A stretch of 64,000 bases of DNA from Isoetes taiwanensis (GCA_021234155.1 JAJEKV010000079.1:2300789-2364788), one strand, 5' to 3'. Positions 1 to 12,317 are shown, counted from the stretch's first letter. The notes: generated by a model from the sequence alone, not told the origin. Numbers and translations: made by a program.

Positions 1-31
1 GACATTGTCGTAGCATAGCCTAGTGCAGCAG
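1..31 (+). mobile_element. fragment of an E2-family LTR, left of the E1 insertion
   Basis: These bases resemble the segment of the E2 LTRs around 41968-41998 (shared CTAGCCT and GCAGCAG blocks). The matching continuation resumes at 19579, so this is the left lip of the LTR into which composite E1 inserted. Its last five bases, AGCAG, recur at 19579-19583 as the target-site duplication. Confidence 0.7.
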
Positions 32-1595
32 TGTGACGTCCCCTACTCGTATACGGTGCACCCACCGTATACAAACAGGAGTTCATCCCCCATACCAGTT
101 CCATACTGATACAGGGCCCTCCACATAGCACTGCACCCGTAACGAGTCTTAGTGGGAAGAGTGAAGGGGTCATTTTACCCTGTCTCCCTCAGGGCCTACC
201 TAGATGCGGAAGCGTAAACATACATGTCAGTATACAACATAATCACATATCCACCTCGAAGGGTGGTACATCAACATCTGCATAGACAAGGATCAGCACA
301 AAACATATGGGTTCCTACCCAAGGCTCAGACTCGAAGGAATGACTGACGGCTTGGGTCTCCAGAGTTCCTTGCAGACAGAATTTATGGCAATGGATTTGG
401 CTGGCATATGAACATGGCTTAGGGTGGTCCACTCCATCCGCCCCTCCTGTGCACACTTTGCAGAGTAGGTTGAAAAGTGTTGGGACCTGACTGTAGCCCG
501 CCGGATGCATAGCCAAAGGGGCTATTCCTGGGTTGCATCTCCCCAGTTCCGATGGGGCAGGTAGGGATCACTCCCTCCAGAGGTCTACATGCTGACTCAA
601 GGTGACTAGAGGGCCACTGCCCTTGTTCGACTGAACCCACTGGAAAGTGAACACCACTCCACGGGTGTCGAGCCCATGCCTTGCCCGCACTCAGTGGCAA
701 GCCATTAGACCTAGTCACAATGATCCCTGGTAGGCCTTACACACCAGAGGGATCGTTCAAGAGTCAGAACACGAACCTCCTTCTTAGCCAGTCTGGCCCC
801 TTCACCCACAACCAGGTGTGGATCTTGTACACAGGCCGAATCTACAGTGTGCTAGAGAGGCTAATCTAGGAGCATCAACTACCAAGCTTTGGGGTCTCTA
901 CCCCCCTTCCCAATACAAGGAGTTCACAGAGATACATCATCCATATACATCACAGAAGAACTAAAGAACTAAATCTAATCTATATCATAGAGTTAGGTTC
1001 TTTAGTTAGTGTCTGGTATCTGAGAATCTAAATGGCTGCTATGGGCAATTTAATAGGCTAAACCTACTGATACAATGACTGGAAGACGGTTTAGGCTATT
1101 AAATTGACTAAATACCTGATCCTTGTGTTGCTCCTCCTGACCTGAGTTCGACCATCCTGCTGAACTGCTTGAATAATGGTGCAATTCGCTCAGACAGAGT
1201 TCTGGGAGGCGGTTTTGACCCCTTGAGCAAGCAAAACAAAGCTCTAAAAACCTATGGACGAAAATAGCAAGTTAGGGTTTCTCCTACCTAAATAGACAAG
1301 GGGTTAGGGCTAGGGTTTCCAATTATCCCTTTAAGCATGTGGGATAATTGGGTATGGCCCACTTGCCTTTGATGGCTAGGTGGCATAAAGGTATCCACAT
1401 GGGAAAATGTGCACCTTGATAAATGTGCACATTGGTAAATGTGCACATTAATAAATGCACATACCTTGCAAGTTGCCCCCTAGGGGCTACCCGCCTAGCT
1501 ACACGTCGGCGTACACGTCAGTCGGGGTGGCGTGTACGCATGATGAGGCAGTACAGTATACGTCCTGGGACCGTATACTATGCTGGAACGTCACA
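32..1595 (-). repeat. E1 LTR1 (3' LTR in element orientation)
   Basis: A 1,564-bp LTR bounded by TGTGACG and CGTCACA. Its right side is the internal side, shown by the adjoining C/T-rich complement of a polypurine tract. It holds subterminal palindromes (49-72 and 1555-1579), two further inverted repeats (about 960-1015 and 1045-1108) and an AAACCCTA-type telobox on the minus strand near 1313-1320. It is closest to the LTR at 63563-64000, and then to LTR3. Confidence 0.9.
1405..1463. repeat. short tandem repeat AAATGTGCACATT in the LTR
   Basis: About four imperfect copies of a 15-bp unit centred on the palindrome TGTGCACA. The array recurs at the same place in LTR2 (near 15594-15650) and LTR3 (near 19389-19445), so it belongs to the LTR and may be a cis-regulatory array. 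Confidence 0.75.
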
Positions 1596-1608
1596 TTCTC
1601 CCCACCTT
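1596..1608 (-). other. polypurine tract of E1 (complement)
   Basis: On the minus strand this reads AAGGTGGGGAGAA directly before the LTR TGTGACG. It matches the E2 tract at 52219-52231 in position and composition. It would prime plus-strand DNA synthesis. Confidence 0.85.
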
Positions 1609-1875
1609 GAAATGATGCTGTCCGCAGCATCGTGGATCTCCCCACCTTGGAATCTTCCTAACCTGCAATCAACTTGATGCATACAATATACTACTATGAT
1701 ACTTACACATTTATTATGATTACCTTAAGGTAATATTTTTATAACATTATTACGCCCTTATCTTATGAAATAACTTATCACTTCGTAACATCATTAAAAC
1801 TAGTTACTCAATAGATTCACTTATCACGACATTTTAGTTTATCAAAATTTTAATATCTTATATTATAATGTTTTG
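1609..1875 (-). other. E1 3' untranslated region, distal part
   Basis: It contains a segment alignable with the E2 sequence just before its polypurine tract (shared ATGATGCTGTCC block), followed by A/T-rich DNA. I see no coding capacity. Confidence 0.6.
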
Positions 1876-4800
1876 CTGTAATTCTTGGATCCAGCCCTAA
1901 TTTGGATGGCTGAGATCCCTCGGTGTATTTGCAAGGTCGAGATTTGGTTACTTTTCCTTCTTGGGTCGGGGAGCTTTGAACGGTGCAGAGCTCCGGTGCA
2001 TTTGCCTCTCCTGAAGTGCCTTCGACATCCAGACATTCACATGACTATGTAAACATGGGAAATTAGGGTGCATTAAGGCCTTCTGCAGGCTTTACGATCC
2101 GAGCTAGAGAAGATGCCATAGGTAAGAGCAGAGATGGGTTTCTGTTAAACTCTTTTTTTGTAGGGACACCTTTTAATCATGATAACGTATCCTCCAGGGA
2201 TCTTGCTGAGTTGTATATGCCATAGTTGAAGCCCTTAACCCTGTAAGAGAGCTGCAACTTGAACATGGCTCCAACACTCTACCCTTGAATAGGCTTCCAT
2301 TGCAGTACTCAAAGAAAATCTATATCAGACCTGCATAGCCATATATGGTCTGCTGGGAATGGTTTTGGGCAAATGAATGCTACACACGATATTCATATTA
2401 GAAACTCGGCTTTAACAGAAGGTTTACTTGCAGGCCTTGCCTATGGGAGCTCTTTACCATGTTATTCTATTTTGGCAGCGTAATTATGACAACAGCAACA
2501 TCAGAGATATGGAGAAGAATCCTAATGCAGGGGAGCAAAGAGGCTAGCCAATAAAGAGATTTAGATGCAAATCCACTAGAGCCATACGGCCTATGCAACG
2601 TCAAACCTCTGCAGTTTGTAGGCATGCATGCCTGCAAATTGATGCCTTATACTCCTCTGAATTATAATACAGACACCCGTTGAATGAAAAGAGGATTTCA
2701 GATGCACCAATCCAAGAAGAAGAGTTTCTGTTCATTTGAATGTAAGACCTAATGTTTGATATTATGCTGCAGATTGACGCTGAATAAAACTTGCATTTGA
2801 GGCATCGTGAAGCAAAGTTTTGTGATTGAGCTACAATCCAAACTTTGCTCTAAGCAAGCAAGAGATTGCACGTGCCAGTCAAAGACTCTGGCATCCCGTT
2901 GATAAATTAATTATGCAATTATCTCTTGGTGCTAATCAGAGGCATGCTGGTAGCAATGACAACAAGCAAATGAAGCAGGTGGTTATAATAGATCAGACAG
3001 CATCAGATATTGCACCGCAAGCTGGTCCAAGTGACAGCTTGAGCGCCTTTTTTCTCACAGTACCAGTAGCTAAACTGGAAGTGCATTTATAGGGTTGGCA
3101 TTTGCCATATTCATGCTATGCGTGAATGAACAATATGAGGGTTCAGGAATAAACATTTTGCACAGAGCAGAAAATGGCGGTAAAAGCTGCATGGGGAACT
3201 CTGCAAACTTTTAGCTCGGATCATAATATGAAGGGTTTTGAAGCAAAGGGAATATAATTTTGCAAGCAAACAGAGTATGCAAAAATATGTGGAAATTCTC
3301 AAGTAAATTTTAATCCATGGTAATGACCTCCTTTCTGTTTTTCGATTGACACGTCTACTATACAGGGGAGGATTTATGCTGCAGACAGGGCCTCAATGCA
3401 AACGCATTATATAATAATATCCTCAAGTTCTGAACGTGAATTTCAAATGTTTGCAGAAATCACTCGATGTGAAGTGGTTCATGGAGAAGTTCTTGAATGA
3501 AGAACATGCTCAATATTTAATTGAAGAGCTTTTCTTCAGAGCTGCAATGATTTGGCAATTCCTGAAATTCGACAAGCAAAGGTAATACTTAGATCAATTC
3601 TTCATTTCACTGTTCTATCTGTGCATAAACCTATTACCAGGAATAGCAAGCACAGTTTTATTCTCTTCTACCAATAAGCTTTTTTTTTTTTTTTTTTTTT
3701 TTTTTGCAGTATGTATTTGGCTAGACGGCTAGATGCATATTTTCAAACCTTGAAATATTTGCTAATTATATTTGCATTTGAATTTTGCAGAGAGATAGGA
3801 TTGCCATAGTGGATGATTCTTCTTCGAAGTGACCATGTTTGTTACATGATAACTGCAACTTCAAAAACTAGGGCTAGATGTTCAGAAAGAAAGACATGCA
3901 CTTCCTCCTGGGCCCATTAAAAACGCCAGCAAATTCCAAAACAATATGGCCAGCCCCAACTATGCATGTCTATGTGAAAAGATAGTGGTTATGCAACTAT
4001 CATGCAGGTGCATCTGAAGTAAGAAAAGGACGGCAAGCAATTATATATACATGAATAAAGTAGTGGTTATAAACCTTAACAAAGTCATTTGAAATAATGA
4101 AACAAAGGCAGACATTTATACTTTGTTAGTTTTTACTATAATTCCAGTATCATTGGATGAAATAGTTGCAAACGGCATTTTACATAATGCCCAAGTGCTC
4201 CCATATTTGAAGCTATAGCATTCCACTTTCAGCTCAATTTTTAAACAACTAATTTCTCTATGTCTCTGTTGCCATGATTATTGCATATGATTACATTCAT
4301 AAGCTTGGAGGAATTTATTTTTATGGTAGATTTGGAGGAATTCCATTTGTTTTTGTTACTAGGACTATTGCATATGATTACATTCATAAGCTTGGAGGAA
4401 TTTTCTTCTATAATACATGTATAAGGTGCATGTACATTTGAAAGCCTTTTTAGCAATTAATGACTATCTTTTTATTGGAAAGTTATTTGATGTATGTTAA
4501 ATCACCTATACTCTCTCCTCTTATATGCTTACCTAACGTATATTCTAATATGCATGAGAATATATATTTAAGAGGCCAGAGCTTATTAGTCATGTATCAA
4601 AAGCCAATCTTAGAGTGCGTTGAAAATAGATTTGCAACCTCAACCTAGCAAAGCTGGGCTTGGTTTTCTATATTATGCATAAAATAAATGGTTGTGATAC
4701 ACACTATGTGTTTATGTGTAAAAAGACTCATGTTGCGAATATCGTAGCAAGAAAAATCTACAAGTTTCCAACTTAAGCCCAGCAACGCTGGGCACCGTAA

Positions 4801-4950
4801 CTAGTTTCATATAAATAATTATCGTTCGAGGTACTCTTCCTTCCTTGCAACACATTCCAACAAAATTTGTGTTGCAAGTCTTCGTAGCTCGACCTCCTTG
4901 CCCTCCGGAGCGCTCTATTGGCCTGCAGGTCGACACTACGTTAGTACCAT
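1876..4950. mobile_element. about 3-kb insertion in the E1 3' region with exon-like stretches
   Basis: E2 has no counterpart of this block between chromodomain and polypurine tract, so it is probably an insertion. Its ends are approximate and I found no clear terminal repeats. An 88-codon frame at 2826-3092 and a stretch at about 3454-3583 (encoding WFMEKFLNEEHAQYL, then a GT donor) look like plant exons with flanking intron signals, including a T22 tract near 3680 and a TTTTGCAG acceptor near 3790. I do not recognise the protein. A captured gene fragment is possible, but chance frames cannot be excluded. Confidence 0.4.
4281..4403. repeat. 36-bp direct repeat
   Basis: The unit starting TTGCATATGATTACATTC occurs at 4281-4316 and 4368-4403 without visible change. 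The intervening sequence repeats GGAGGAATT once more. It lies inside the 3-kb insertion. Confidence 0.85.
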
Positions 4951-5427
4951 TTTAATTATTAATAAAGTTTTGGTTATATGGTGACCACCCCACCTATCTA
5001 CATGAATGCATGGCTAATCTCCCGGCGTAGGAAGAGGATGATTCTTCCATCATGGCCGTGGAGGCAGCGCCCTATCATGCCTATATGCCGCTCATGCCTA
5101 CACCTTTAGTTGCCCAACGTGGAGGATAGGGTCCTTCCCGTATGTGGGGCGTGAAGGACAGATTCCTCCTATCAATGCATATATGGGACTAGAGGTGCCT
5201 TTCCTATCAATGCATTCCTCAATGACCTTCTTTCTCTCGAGATCGTCTACTTCCGTGGGACAGAAGTAGACTTTCTAATCTACCTTCCACTCGTCCAAGC
5301 GGTCATGCCTACATTGACATTACACCACGTCCTAGAGATCACCGTAGCGGTCTCATCATCGGTAACAACGCATGCAAGCCATACCTAACATAGGTTGCAT
5401 GCGCAGATTAATCTTAACTACACATAG
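4951..5427 (-). other. E1 3' untranslated region, proximal part
   Basis: Non-coding DNA between the chromodomain stop and the inserted block. It contains scattered ATGATGGG-like words on the minus strand that recall the repeated GCGATGATGGGA of the E2 3' region. Short frames here carry no recognisable domain. Confidence 0.5.
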
Positions 5428-6610
5428 AATTAATCTACACAAATCGACATGCCTGAGCCGATTTCTTCGGAGATGACCTTGTCGTCCCATTGCTCCATAA
5501 ACTGTGGGTACTGCTTTAATAGATCCTTCTTGAGTACCCACGTCGCGTCTTCCACCGGCAAGTGTTTCCACTTAACCAAATATTGGAGAAACTCTGATCT
5601 CCTTGTTTTCTTGAAGGCTTTATCAAGAATCAACTCTGGAACTATTTCCAGCTGCTCCTCCGTCATTTCCAACAACGTTGGAGTATCCAAGACTTTGTCT
5701 GGATTTGGAGTATGCTTCTTCAACAAGCTCACGTGGAAGACTTTATGAATCTTTAGGTGCGCTGGCAAGTCTAATTTGTAGGATTGATTACCTACTCTCT
5801 TGACTATTCTGAAAGGTCCAGCCCACCTTGGAGCAAGCTTCTTACAATTCCCGATCGCGAGACTTCGCTGCTTCACTTTGATCTTGAGCCACACGTTGTC
5901 GCCAACTTCGAACTCCCTGACTGTCCGATGCTTGTCGGCGATGCTCTTTTGTCGACTCCTTGCCGCCAGAAGATATCCTCGAACTTCTTCCACCAGCTGT
6001 TGCATATCGGCCAACATTTGCTGCGAAACCTCTACTTTTGACACGGGATTGTGCCAAGTGTCTGGAGTTAGGCATTGGTAGTCGTAATTGATCATAAACG
6101 GCGACATTTGTGATGATTTACGCTTGGTGCTATTATCATAAACTCCACCAAGTGAATAAATTCTTCCCACATATCTTGCTTGTTCCGGACATAGTTTAAG
6201 TAGCATATCCTCCAAAATCCTGTTGGTCCGCTCCGTTTGGCCATCCGTCTGGGGGATGATAGGCCGTGCTCATGGATAGCCGTCTGAATTGTCGCAAAGA
6301 GGTCTTGCCAAAAGGCACTCATAAACTTCGGATCCCTGTTGGAGATAATCTCCCTTGGCATGCCATGAAGCCTGAAGATTTCTTTGGTGAAGAGCTTCGC
6401 TGTATCCATAGCGGTATCTGTGGTCCTGCAAGGCACAAAATGTGCCATCTTCGACAACTTGTCGACCACTACCATCAAAGCATCCTTCCCTCTTCGTCGC
6501 CTTGGAAGCCCCGCGAAGTCCATGCCGATGACCTCCCACTTAGCGTTTGGCACCGCTAATGGCTCTAATGCCCCTGGAATTCGAAGCTGCTCGCCTTCGT
6601 CTGGCGACAT
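5428..6610 (-). pseudogene. E1 pol: integrase core and C-terminal chromodomain
   Basis: The DDE integrase joins retroelement cDNA to chromosomal DNA; the chromodomain tethers it to modified chromatin. Reading right to left, the core has D in GMDFAG and D in NRDPKF. The region of the third catalytic residue is frameshifted near 6260, where the frame switches. The second frame (6215 down to 5430) carries the integrase tail (WAGPFRI, HKVFHVSLLKK) and a chromodomain with QYLVKWKHLPVEDATW. Of the three HP1 cage aromatics only the W of VKW is kept; the first is I/V and the third is L, as in degenerate (group II-like) retroelement chromodomains. Not functional as it stands. Confidence 0.9.
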
Positions 6611-6645
6611 AGTGACATTCCTTGATGTAGCGAGCTACACCTTCT

Positions 6646-8477
6646 TCATTCCCGCCAATAGTAGCTCTTGCACACTTTGAAATATGTCTTCATGAATCCC
6701 GCATGGCCAGCTATTGGACTGTTGTGCGTGTCGTGGAGGATCAACTTCCTTACACCCGATGATTCCGGCACGCACAACTTGTTCTTATGGTACAAGAGAT
6801 TACCTTCCTTCTTAAAATGTTTGAAGGTTTCCCTCTCCTTGTCCGTTCTTGCTTCCCTGCATAAGCTTGCCCATACTTCCTTGAAGTCCACATCCGTTGG
6901 CAAGGATTCTTCAATCTTCTTCCCGAAGTCGCTGGAGAGCGTCGAAATTGCATTGCAATGCACTCTAATTGTCAGGGGATGCCTTGAAAGCGCATCCGTT
7001 ACCACATTGAGCTTCCCCGGCTTGTAGACTATATCAAAGTCATATTCCTCGAGGAACTCCATCCACCTTCGCTGCCTCAGGTTAAGGTGTGGTTGCGTGA
7101 ATACATACTGGAGGCTCTGATGATCTGTATCCAATTGGAACTTCCTTCCCAAGAGATAGTGCCTCCAAATTCTTAATGCCCTGACAACTGCAAGCAATTC
7201 TTGATCGTGCGTCGGGTAGCGCGTCTCTGCGTCGTTCATTTCCTGGAATCATACGCTACCACCCGCTCTTCCTGCATGAGCACTGCACCTGTGGCTATCT
7301 TACTTGCGTCTGTCGCCACCAACTTGTCTTTCTCTGGATCTGGCAGGGTTAAGACGGGGGCGGTTGTCAAAGCTTCCTTCAACAATTCAAACCCTGCTTG
7401 GGCTTTTTTGTGCCAATGGTCTGCCCAATCTTTCACCTTTTCCGCCCTCGTCAGGTCTGTTAGCGGGGCCGCTATCTTTGCAAAGTTCTTCACGAACTTC
7501 CTGTAGTACCCTGCTAGGCCAAGGAAACTTCTGACCTCATGCACATTCTTCGGTGCCGGCCACTGAATGACGGCTTCAATATTGGCGAGATCCGTCGAGA
7601 TTCCTTCTGCTGAGATCACATGACCCAGGTATTCCACCCTCTCCGTTGCGAAGTGGCACTTCGACAACTTGGCGTACAACTGGTGCCTCTTCAACTTCTC
7701 CAGCACTCTCCTTAAGTGTTGTACGTGCTCTTCAAGGGATCTGCTATACACCAAAATGTCATCAAAGAATACTATTACAAAGGTGTCTAAGAAATCCCTG
7801 AAGATGTCATTCATGAGTCTCATGAATGTTGCTGGGGCATTCGATAAGCCGAAAGGCATTACCGTGAACTCATAGTGCCCGTACCACGTTCTGAAGGCGG
7901 TTTTATGAATATCTTCTTCCTTTATCCGGATCTGGTGATAGCCTGACCTTAAGTCGATTTTGGAGAAGACTTTTGCCCCTTGGAGCTGATCCATCAAGTC
8001 ATCTGATCTGGGGAGCGCATACTTATTCTTGATAGTGTGCTTGTTCAACTGCCTGTAGTCTATACACATCCTCAAACTGCCATCCTTCTTCTTGACAAAA
8101 AGAATGGGCGCTCCAAATGGCGAGACACTAGGTCTAATGAAGCCTAGGTCAAGCAACTCCTGCAATTGCTTCTTTAGCTCTGTCAACTCCTGCGTCGTCA
8201 TTCTGTATGGGGCTTTACTTGTCGGCTTCGTTCCTGGTTCGAGTGCTATCTCACACTCGACTCCCCTATAAGGAGGAAGCTGCTTGATCTCATCTGGAAA
8301 GAGATCGTGGAACTCCGTGATCAACTTAGCTACTTGCTTGGGCAACTCGCGGAGCCCCTTATCTTCTTTACCTTCTTCTGATTCGGGCTCTTGGATCTCG
8401 AGCTTGAAGATATATGCTACTTGTTCACTCTTTATGCATCTGAACAGCTGCTTACTAGACATGCTGCACATGCGCAT
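6646..8477 (-). pseudogene. E1 pol: reverse transcriptase and RNase H
   Basis: Two overlapping frames. The first (8477 down to 7236) is a Ty3/gypsy RT with [11 protein letters not shown], the [16 protein letters not shown] block, [22 protein letters not shown] and the catalytic FFDDILVYS intact, ending in the start of RNase H ([13 protein letters not shown]). The second (7239 down to 6646) continues RNase H ([19 protein letters not shown]) into the integrase zinc-binding region ([14 protein letters not shown]) and stops at YYWRE, before the CxxC half. A frameshift at about 7237 separates them. Confidence 0.93.
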
Positions 8478-8493
8478 AATGGGAACAAGTTCT

Positions 8494-9163
8494 TTACACC
8501 GGATCTCTATGATCTTGCCATTGGGTCTTTGTGAGGGTCACCTTGCGCTTTCCACAATCAATGAGGGCTCCTGCTGGACCAAGATATTCCATTCCAATGA
8601 TCAAGTCATACTTGTCAATGCCCATTACCTCTGCCCCCATCTGGATATTAATCCATGGCAAGTCGATGTCGAAATTAATTCTCTTGCCTGCCATCTGCCT
8701 TACTGCTCCACTTGCTAAGACGACGGGCCTTGGCCCGACTTGATGGTTTCAACTTCAACATCTCGACCATTGCGGGGGATGCAAAGTTATGGCTACTTCC
8801 GAGTCTATCGGGGACTATGAAGGACTTGGCCTTGGCCTTCCCTACATGGGAAATTACCTTATCTTTGGTTCTCTGCTTGTTTACGTATCTATATTGCGGC
8901 AAAGATATGACACTCACCACAATGTAGTCGGCGTCTTTGCCTCGCGGCCGTCGTCGTCCGGGCGGAGTGTCCCAATCCCCCAACTCCGCTAGCGCTGCAC
9001 TCATGACGTAGGGGCAGTTCACTGTTCTATGGCCTGGTTGGAAACACCTGAAGCAAAGCTGCTTTTCTATGCACTCCTGCCTCTTTTCCTTGGGCATTGC
9101 CTGCAAAAAGGACCGCACTGCTTTGGAGTAGTTTGACCCCTCATACTTGTCCTTGAAGGACAC
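8494..9163 (-). pseudogene. E1 gag nucleocapsid knuckle and aspartic protease
   Basis: The 9163-8675 frame has a CCHC knuckle (CFRCFQPGHRTVNC) followed by the protease start. Where a gypsy protease has hydrophobic-D-S/T-G, this copy reads IVPDRLGSSHNF, so the catalytic triad is not readable in frame. The 8694-8494 frame has the protease tail (YDLIIGMEYLGPAGALIDC). The frame change near 8690 and the altered active site make it non-functional. Confidence 0.85.
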
Positions 9164-10200
9164 CTGCTTCTTCTCCTGCTGCTTCCCCTGGTTGCCACCA
9201 TATGGGGCTCTAGCTGGACCTGGGCTGGCTGCTCTAGGGCTATAACTCCCTGTTGCCTTGCCTTTATCACAGTAATACTGCCTCTGCCCGCTATTCCGGG
9301 CCCGTCCCTTGCGTGCTTATTGCCTTGGATTACGCTTCGATCTTGTCTTAGGGTTTATTGCCCTTACAAGCTTGCGGATCTCATCATTCAGCCCTTCAAT
9401 ATAGCTCTCCACTGCATGCTTTTCACTCAATTTTGGCACATAAAGCCTTAGTCTCATGAATTCCTCTGTATATTTCTGGACTGATTTGTTGCCTTACTGC
9501 AACCTATAAAATTGCTGCATCATGTTGGACTTGTGCTCTCTTGGGACGTAATGGCGCTTGAAAGCTTTAGCAAACTTCCTGAACCTGCAAGCATCCCTGC
9601 TTAAGCCATGGGCCTTGGCATAACCCTTCCACCAAATGCGTGCTGCTCCTTTCAGGTTGGCTGTTGCCACTCTGCCTTTATCCTTGTCCTTCATACCATA
9701 GGCGTTGCCATACTCACTCATCTCATCGAGCCAAGCCTCTGCCTCCATGCCTGACCTGTTCTCGCCTGAGAATTGCTCGAGCTTCCTGGCCTTCCATACA
9801 TTTCCCAATGCAGAGTCTACCTTCTTTTGGTAGTCCGAGGTTCTAGTCTCCTTGTGCCTGTCGTCCCTTCGGTCCTGCACTGGTTCAGCCTCTTCCTCGG
9901 AATCAGAGTCTGAGTCCGAGCTTGAGTCGGAGGATTCCGTGCTGGGGGACCTCCTTCTCTTGCTCCTCCTCTTGTCCTTTCCTGTTTTCCGAGCTGATGC
10001 TAACCCACTCATGCTTGTGTGGCCAGGAAAGCCTTTATCTGCTCGAGGTCCGTCCTCATCTGTGACATTTCCTCTTCTGGGGTCATGGGCCCAAATGCTT
10101 CATACAGGCTCCTTGCCGGGGGTGGCCTGGGTGGAGTCTGTTCTTCCCTATGGTCTCGGCGTTGTCGTTCCCCTGAGCCCGGGCCTCTAGCTGCATACAC
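9067..10200 (-). pseudogene. E1 gag (capsid region)
   Basis: Gag forms the virus-like particle in the cytoplasm. The first frame (10200-10009) begins MYAARGPGSGERQ; E2 has a matching start near 47630. The next (10012-9494) has a Ser/Asp/Glu-rich stretch and then the retrotransposon gag core (KLEQFSGENRSG, AEAWLDEM, GAARIWWKGY, FKRHYVPREHK). The two frames overlap at ATGA (10009-10012). Frame changes near 9490 and 9270 break the path to the CCHC knuckle. Confidence 0.85.
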
Positions 10201-10212
10201 AAGTAGGTCATA

Positions 10213-10400
10213 GCTATACGGTTAGTTTTATTCGTTCTCTTGCATTATATGTGTTGTTGGTATAGTTGTGGAACAAAATACATCAACGAAACATTTAAAG
10301 TGCAAAAGAGATCATATTTATATTATATAACATCCTAATACAAAGCCTCCGGGATCAAGAGTCTAACTATTCTTGAAATCGCCGGTAGGATGGGTTATCC
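10213..10400 (-). other. spacer between ORFb and gag of E1
   Basis: A/T-rich DNA without a reading frame of note. Its homologue follows LTR2 directly at 15781, which shows that the outer E1 copy was cut at this spacer. Confidence 0.6.
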
Positions 10401-11990
10401 TCGAGGAACTTCTTAACTTGGGCGTTCCCTCTTGGCGTCCCAAGTTCCTAAGAACATTGGTTGGCGACCATACTGCAAAGATGTCACCAATTCCTCTACC
10501 ACTTAGGAGGTGTAAGCGTGATTCTTGCCAATATTCCTGCCGTCCCGGTAGGCCCGCGGCCAGTCGAAGAGGTCAAGTGCCATGGCTCTTTTAACTAAGG
10601 CGGCATAGTGGACATTTGCGGCTATTAGAGCATGCACGCCAAAGCCGAGAGTGCGATGAGCATGAACACTCCTTCTTTGCCCGGGGGCGAATTTGCGGTG
10701 TATCACGCTATTCTCCCATCCGGCCCGGGGAAGATAGTATCTCGGCTGACACATCATTGTGTGTGTGATGATTCTCCACTTGCGGCCTCGGCTCTATGCC
10801 TCCGGCGTATTGATCGACCTCTACCCGTCATTTCTTGATAGTCTCTACGATTGTCGAGTCGACCGCTTTGATGTCGATCCACCGCTCCTCTTCTTTGGAG
10901 GTGGTGTCGAGGAGCTTCGACATCAAGATGCTCGTGGTCTTGCGCGGATTCCCATCTGTTCACGGAGGGCGTAGAACTCTTCCTCGGTTAAGCGACTCGA
11001 GCTTCCATTATTTACTGATGTTGTTGTAGGCACGGATGTCGGAAGTTGACTCCCCTGTATAGGTGTCGGCTTCCCTGGGATCTTGTCAATACTTGAGGTT
11101 AGATCAAGGTTGATATGAAAACTTAAACCAACTATGTTGGTGAAGAATTTAATCTTCAAAAATAATGGAGAATGATTCAAGTCACGAGACTCCCGGACGA
11201 TGAAGTCGTCCAAGTCACAGTTGCTTTGCCGTAGTTGGTGCAAAGAACTTCGTCAAGCCGAAGCTCCCTCTCCCTGCATTCGGGAAGATTCTGGATGTCG
11301 CTGAGGAGCAGATACTCCTCACCGTCAATGATGATGGCGGCTAGGCTTGTGATGCCTAGCCCAAGTGGGGGAGCGACTCTGAGGCCGGCTCCGCTCGAAG
11401 TTGCTTAGCTCCTCTTCTGCTTGCCACCGTTCTTCCGCTGGGTCGAGCTCCGAGTACTCTTCCTCGTCCGATTCCTCTTCTTCTGCTCTTCCTTCCTGCT
11501 CTTGCTGGTACTGCAAAAGCATCTATTCTGCTGCTGAGGCTGCTATGGGGTCTACCTCCATGGGAGGAATAGAGGTTGCCCCCATTGGGTTTTCAGCGCG
11601 GTGGGAAAGGAAAATGGCTAAGGCGGTGGTGTAGGAGAAATGCTTGGTCCTGTCAACTGTCAGGACCATGTAATCTGGCAGCCTCTGTGCCCTATTAGTC
11701 AAGTACTTGGCAATGTTTGGAACATCACCCAAGGCTGCTTGAAGGGATGGGCGGGGAACAAAATAGCTTGTGCAAGGTGGTAGCTGCACTAGGGAGGGTC
11801 CTACCCTAGCTTGGAACCCTGCTAAAACTTGCCTATATGCTGGGGTTGCATGCAGGGTGGCTTGGACATCTATTTCTTTCCTAAAGATTCGGAAGATGTC
11901 ATTGACATCAGCCTCGGCAGCATGGGGCAGTGGCCATTGATCTGGGAAAGATGAGACTAGCAAACGGATGCAGAAGCGCCTCAGGGAGCT
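10400..11990 (-). pseudogene. E1 ORFb, conserved protein of unknown function (broken)
   Basis: This frame lies between histone-like ORFa and gag. Related stretches occur at 15862-17500 and, best preserved, in E2 at 45714-47404. Recognisable blocks in order: AAEADVNDIFR, LPDYMVLTVDRTKHFSY with ALAIFLSHRAENP, an acidic tract (EEEESDEEEYSELDPAEE), IIDGEEYLLLSDIQNLPECRE, then a C-terminal block RYYL...LVKRAMALDLFD. At least four frame breaks or stops interrupt it (near 11520, 11320, 10920, 10500). I know no family with this layout. The acidic tract next to a histone gene makes a histone-binding role conceivable, but that is inference. Confidence 0.8.
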
Positions 11991-12250
11991 GGAAAATCGC
12001 CTAAACTGTCAAGAGCAAACTTGTAGGGTGCTAAGTGAGAAATGGGAACCTATTTATAGAAAGGTGAAAAACCCTAATTTTTGGATGACCTAGAAATTTA
12101 CTGGGGTTGGGCAATTCTGACCTATTAGGAGATGCAAATGAGAATTTGAAGGCTACTTTTGGGGTTTGAGCATGTTAAGATCAACTAGTGAACCTATTGC
12201 AATAACTTGGAGGTCATTTGGATATGGCATGGTGGAGAAAATGCTGAGAG

Positions 12251-12317
12251 GTCTCACACGTTGCGCCCAGACCGATAATGAAAAGTTCATTTTCTGCCCT
12301 GGCGCGACGTGTGAGAC
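12251..12317. promoter_or_regulatory. hairpin 1 between ORFa and ORFb of E1
   Basis: Arms GTCTCACACGTTGCGCC (12251-12267) and GGCGCGACGTGTGAGAC (12301-12317) pair with one mismatch around a 33-nt loop. It lies in the spacer downstream of ORFa and upstream of ORFb. A second copy follows 200 bp away, and E2 has a matching pair. Confidence 0.9.

Noticed and set aside
4918-4935. CCTGCAGGTCGAC as cloning-vector polylinker contamination
   Set aside because: Only one short match to a PstI/SalI-like string, with ordinary plant-like sequence on both sides.
10009-10012. ATGA overlap in E1 gag as programmed translational coupling
   Set aside because: The element is full of frameshifts and E2 does not clearly preserve the overlap, so decay is the simpler reading.
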